The translations under genes and the position numbers were made by a program. A model generated the notes under the pieces. The model searched no databases, was not told the DNA's origin, and saw nothing but the letters and a program-made list of their open reading frames with translations. Positions 59,505-64,000 of a stretch of 64,000 nt of DNA are shown in pieces. Every line of letters starts with the position of its first letter. The first letter of the stretch is position 1. Origin of the DNA: Boswellia sacra (Eukaryota; Streptophyta; Magnoliopsida; Sapindales; Burseraceae); contig SNVD02006237.1 of NCBI GenBank assembly GCA_013180625.2, forward strand, positions 1 through 64,000, in the 5' to 3' direction.

Positions 59505-59925
59505 TAAGGATGGCAAAATCCGGGTGCGGGTGCGGGTTTTGCGTTTCCGCACCTGCCCCGGATTTAAAATTCCCTCCCAGATCCCCGGAAAATCCTTGGA
59601 TCTTTTTGGGTTTTTTCGGGTGCGGGTATTTACGGGTTTTGAGATTGTGCATACCGCACCCGCACCGCACCCAGAAAAAAACCCGAATTTTCCCGGATTT
59701 TTTCTCACTTTTTTCTTAATTTTTTTCATAAATACTTTGAGTTATGCGAGTGCGGGTGCCAGTGCGGGGTTTATTGGTAATACCGCACCTACACCGCACC
59801 CGGACTTTTTTTTAAAAAAAATCCCTACACGCGGATTTTTTTCCTGTAAAATCCGAGTTTTTTCACTCGAATTGTCCGGAGAAAATCCGGATACCCGGAT
59901 TACCCAGGTTTTTTTGCCATCCCTA
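59505..59925. mobile_element. hAT-type MITE, 421 bp, perfect 8-bp target duplication
   Basis: TAAGGATGGCAAAA...TTTTTGCCATCCCTA flanked by CCTTTGAG on both sides (59497-59504, 59926-59933). 8 bp is the hAT signature. The body is GC-rich for this window and filled with GGGTGCGGGT/ACCCGCACCGC and CCGGAT motifs in inverted arrangement. Open frames over it (146 and 69 codons) follow from its base composition and are not genes. Confidence 0.92.
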
Positions 59926-59933
59926 CCTTTGAG

Positions 59934-62509
59934 GTTGTGACATATTATACAAATTGACATCACAACATAAAGAACTTCATCTCCGACCGAGGGCTCCAAA
60001 ATAGTACAAGAAATATAGGATTTTCCAAGGGTAAAAGAAGACCACTCAAATAAGGTAAAAATACATTAGTTATTTCCAAGGGTTGATATAACATTGGAAA
60101 ACGCATCAAATTGCCGGAAGTTACTTAAGTGCCATTAGGAAAGTAATTAAAAAATACTTTATCTTAAAAGATAGTCTTAAACAACTAATTTATCAAATTA
60201 TTATTAAAATAATGAGTTATACTATTATTTCATACCTCTATTTTTAAGTTACAAATAGCGTCAAACCCATGAAGCCGAGTGTCATGACCATGAATTAATT
60301 TTTTTTGGACTAACGTTTTTCATTTATGAAATTGTTTTGGGCTAATATGGTTTGAGTTAGTATTTTAATAGATGCATTTGTTGGGTCAAATTACTTGTTT
60401 GGTTTGGATCAAATTGTTGTCTAAAGCCCAACCCATTTGATTTGTGGACAAAAAGCGACATTTAATTGTTAATTTTTCCTTCGGAAATGAAGAGTGAATT
60501 ACGTGGTTGGTTGTAACAAAAGAAGAATGCATGTTATTAATTTAAATCGTGTGTTATACGTGTAAGAGACTTAGGCTGTGGGAGGGATAAGGTTTAAATT
60601 AGTTTAAGTCAAGCGGAGGACAAGCATTAATTGCTTGGACCCCTTTGTCTCCTGGAAAACAATATTTTAAATTCAACTTTTTATGCATTTTAAGCATATA
60701 TTTTTCGATTGCAGAGGAGACAAAGAGGAAGCAGCGGAGAAATTATAAAAGAGAGTAAGACTAATCATTATGCTTATTAGAGTATAATATTTAATGTTGA
60801 TTTGTTTTATTGGCTTGAGATGAAGCGAGAAGGTTCTAGCAAGAGAAAACGAGAGAGAAAAAAAAAAAAGTAACGGTGTTGATTGACTAAGGAAATTGCA
60901 ATTTGTGGGTGGGGTAAATAAATATGTGAATAAGTTTTTTTTTTTTTTCAAAGAGGTCGAAAGCATGAAAGTGACAGAAAAAGGCATTAAATGTATGCAG
61001 TATTGTGCCTTGAAAAAGAAAAATTTTGCAGCGGATGCAACCACAAATCGTCACACATAAATACCACATTAATATAAAGTATCTACATAAAATATTCTGA
61101 ATTATTCGCTTCAGTGCAACAAATATACCAACAAATTTCTCCTTGAAAAAACACATAATACATTTGATATATATTTTTTTAATTTTTAGTGATCACATAC
61201 ACGATTATAGATTGTAAAGAGCAACGAAAAAAGAACCAAAGGTTTATTATTATGGGCATTAAATTATTATTTTAATATTGGTTTCTTTTTTTTTTTGATA
61301 TTTGATTGAGAAATGAAAAGAGTTTTCTGGTGTGATACGAAGAGAGAAGGATATAGAGACCCAAACATTTGTTTCTGGCGCTTGTAGCATAGAAACCGAG
61401 AGATTGAGATAGAAAGAGAGGAAGATTAAGAAAGAGGGAGAAAGATCTAGAGAGACAGTATATTAAAAGAGACTAAGGGGGAGAGATAGAAGCTTCGTTT
61501 ACTTGTTTTTACAGAAGACAGACCAAGAGGAAGAGGAAAATAGAGATGGAGAGAGAGAGAGAGGAAAAGAGGAGAGCAGGAGAAATCCAGAGTTTGCACT
61601 TGGAAAGGTGTAGGAAAGGTGGAGTATAAATCATATAATATAAAACAAGGAAGCGTTTATGTTTAAGTGGACGAATTGAATCAAGGAAGGACAACAGAGA
61701 AGAGAAGGAGGTATACGGTTCATGATAAATGGAATTTTAAGTGGAATTCTTCAGTTTTATTTTATTTTTGTGGCTGATTTTGTTTGAATTTAATATTTCT
61801 AATACAATATTTGACTTATATTATAAGAAGAAATTTAATTTAAAATCAGAGTCAGCAAATCTTGAAGTTCACCAAGGGTAACCCCGCGTGAAAGCCCTAT
61901 TTAAAATTTATTCGCTTTAAAGTAAATTCTTTATTTTTATCTGTTTTATGTTTCGATGTGATAAATTTAATTTACTAATGATTTTAGAAAACATAATTTA
62001 TTTTATGATGATTGGTTGAGTTTAAAGAGGAGAAAATTTAATTACTCTATTCGAGCAACGGTAATGGGACAATTATGAAATTGTGAAAATTTTTTATGAT
62101 TTACTAATTTTTAAATCAATTTAAAAAATTATAGGAAAATTTATATGATATGAAAATTATTATTTATTATGGAATCGAGTAAAATTAATGATTTTGGTGA
62201 AAATAAATCGTCATATAAGTACTATATTTTTGTTGTTATTGGATCATCCATCTCTACTTGGATGAATGTATCGTTAAGTGAGATAGATTTTCTGTAAGTA
62301 CTTATTTGGTATGAATTTTATTAATTATTTTTTGATTATTTGAAATATAAAATTATTCTTGAATAAAAGCTATTATTATTATTTTTATGATATTTTAATT
62401 GAAAAATAATCATTTATTGATTGTTTCTAAAATATGAAATTTTCCTTGAAAAGAAGCATTATTATCAGTTTTATGATATCTCAATTAGAAAATAGTTATT
62501 TATAAAGTT
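59934..62509. other. Gene-free AT-rich and GA-rich region, possible LTR remnant
   Basis: No coding gene recognised. 61320-61620 is strongly GA-rich (GAGAGAGAGAGAGG near 61549). The sequence from TGTCATGACCATG (60281) through AAGCCCAACCCATTTGAT to GTAACCCCGCGTGAAAGCCC (about 61879) has the composition of a chromovirus-type LTR and leader, but no matching end or target duplication was found. Confidence 0.25.
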
Positions 62510-62950
62510 TTATATAAATAACCTTATTGTCAATACTATAAAAAATATCTTTATTTATAATTAAAAAAATTAGCATCATAGCCCAAGATTTAAGTTTTAA
62601 GTCTAGGATTTACAAACAAATCTTACACATTAATAATCAAACACAAACTTATTTTTGAATTAGTATATAAGAGAAACTCACAAAGTCATAAATTGTAAAC
62701 TATCTCTCAATAATATTATTTGTATAAAAGAGGGGTCTAATATGCGTTCTTAGGTGAAAGTAGATAGACTATAAATGTTTGGGAGGCTAATTATGAGAAA
62801 AATGAAAGACAATATCTAAAAACTAGTGCTTTTTAAAAAAGAGTATAATTGTAATCTAATAAACATAAAGGAGCAAAAAAAAAAAAATCTTAAATTTTTA
62901 GGAGATTGAGCCCACTCGATTCCCTTCGAAGGTTTGCCTATGTTTCTTTG
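62510..62950. repeat. Second copy of the 58.3-59.0-kb repeat family
   Basis: Similar in order to 58480-59050: TATTGTCAATACTATAAAAA, TTAGCATCATAGCCCAAGAT, then GTATAATTGTAATCTAATAA, AAAGGAGCAAAA, and a right end with GAGCCCACTCGATTCCCTTC. More decayed, without the C-rich core. Confidence 0.5.
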
Positions 62951-63214
62951 AATAGTGATACACATCCCAAACTTATATTAAAATCATACATCTTAAATGA
63001 TATAACATGAAATTAAAACTAGTATATTACTAATTATATTATCACATCGTCTATTTGATAAGTATTAAATAAATACACATAATTTGGGATAGAAAATTTG
63101 AGATATATTTTGAAAAGATTATCATTATTTTATTAGGGTCAACTCCACAAACCTCTTTTGAGGTTTTTCAAAATCCCACATGATCACCTCTGTTTCTGAT
63201 AGTTTTGGAGGTAT
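62951..63214. other. AT-rich spacer
   Basis: No feature recognised. Confidence 0.4.
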
Positions 63215-64000
63215 GCAGTTATAAAAGATATAACAGTCAACTATAATGTAAATCGACACAGGAGGATTTTTACGTGGTTCGGTTATAAAACCTACATCCA
63301 CGGACAGCTTTAGAGCTGCAATTCACTATGTTCTTGTTTGTACAATCTTTAGGACCTTTTACAATACTGACACTCTCACACACAGACCTAATCTTTGACA
63401 AACAAAATCTTCGCAAAGATTGTAAACACTAGTGACACTGTCCACTCTCTGTCGCAGATAACTTAACAGAACACTATTAAGTTAGACATAACACCCGACG
63501 TCTGACGCAGAATTACATAAACACTCAACCCGCAAGTTATTTCAAGTGTCTACTAACTCACATAGACTGAAACAACAACACATGTACGATTTCTACCACT
63601 CATACATGAATTAAAAGACTCAAAGAATCAAATCAAAGAAGACATTCCTTTTGCGTTGAAGCTTTTGTGATTGTTGGAATGTTAAGACATAGACTCTCTC
63701 AAAAAAACATACTTAATTCAGCTAACCTGCAAATCTCTTGATCTTCACATTAAACAGTTGCCTGAATTACCTTGTAAATATATAGTGAGAGGTTTGACCG
63801 AATCCCCTAGGAAATCCTGTAAAAATTCTAATTAATATCATATTAGGATTAGGAGAAATAAAATAGGAAGTGTTATAAATAAATTCCAAAAGGAATTAGG
63901 ACAAATAAATATTCTCCTATTCTAATTAGGATACAAGATATTATATCCTAATCTAAAGAGATATTTATTGCAAATCAAATACTTCATAAAATATAATTCT
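63215..64000. mobile_element. Copia-like LTR sequence running off the window
   Basis: Contains GGATTTTTACGTGGTTCGGT (63266-63285) followed by AAAACCTACATCCACGG, a hallmark found in many plant copia LTRs. No coding domain, primer site or second LTR is inside the window, so ends and strand are unresolved. Confidence 0.5.

Noticed and set aside
59500..59999. Open frames of 146, 69, 85 and 80 codons on both strands
   Set aside because: They lie wholly or mostly in the GC-rich palindromic MITE; the frames follow from its base composition.
60281..62295. A chromovirus LTR beginning TGTCATGACC
   Set aside because: No matching ...GTCATGACA end or duplication found.

Overview
The window is nuclear DNA of a flowering plant, very probably a eudicot. 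It is AT-rich, has GT-AG introns, NAC transcription-factor genes and nested plant LTR retrotransposons and CACTA DNA transposons. The species cannot be named from the sequence. Most of the 64 kb is transposable-element DNA. I see one gene that looks intact, a three-exon NAC factor at 19158-20571. The other host genes are decayed.

Old host layer: two NAC genes (12.1-13.9 kb, broken; 19.2-20.6 kb, intact) and four minus-strand remnants of a citrate-binding-protein-like (PL7/alginate-lyase-like) gene at 15.2, 37.1, 38.5-39.7 and 58.1-59.2 kb. Shared flanking sequence shows that a NAC + citrate-binding-protein block was duplicated in tandem. Transposons later spread it over about 47 kb.

Layout. 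0-9.8 kb: the LTR end of a minus-strand Ty3/gypsy (Tat/Athila-like) element inserted beside a three-LTR copia/TRIM-like structure, which itself carries a 5.6-kb CACTA element (CACTA-1). 12-20.6 kb: NAC pseudogene, citrate-binding-protein remnant split by a solo LTR, a second solo LTR, intact NAC gene. 21.1-36.7 kb: one copia element with 5-bp target duplications, holding an RT-less gypsy-like element (23.9-31.6 kb) whose 5' LTR holds CACTA-2. The same copia also holds CACTA-3 inside its reverse transcriptase and a MULE-type MITE inside its RT/RNase H region. 37-39.7 kb: two more citrate-binding-protein copies. 40-56.2 kb: a solo LTR with perfect target duplication, split by CACTA-4. 58-64 kb: last citrate-binding-protein copy with an insertion, a hAT-type MITE with perfect 8-bp target duplication, AT- and GA-rich DNA and a copia-like LTR running off the end.

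The most notable object is CACTA-4 (41066-56144, about 15 kb). It carries intron-containing fragments of seven unrelated host genes, all in the same orientation: a SMUBP-2-like helicase, PIG-N, a mitochondrial phosphate carrier, coatomer beta-prime, NADP-malic enzyme, an ANP/NPK1-type MAPKKK and a 3-hydroxyisobutyryl-CoA hydrolase. It also has a 113-bp tandem array at its right end. No transposase is recognisable in any of the four CACTA elements, so all appear non-autonomous.
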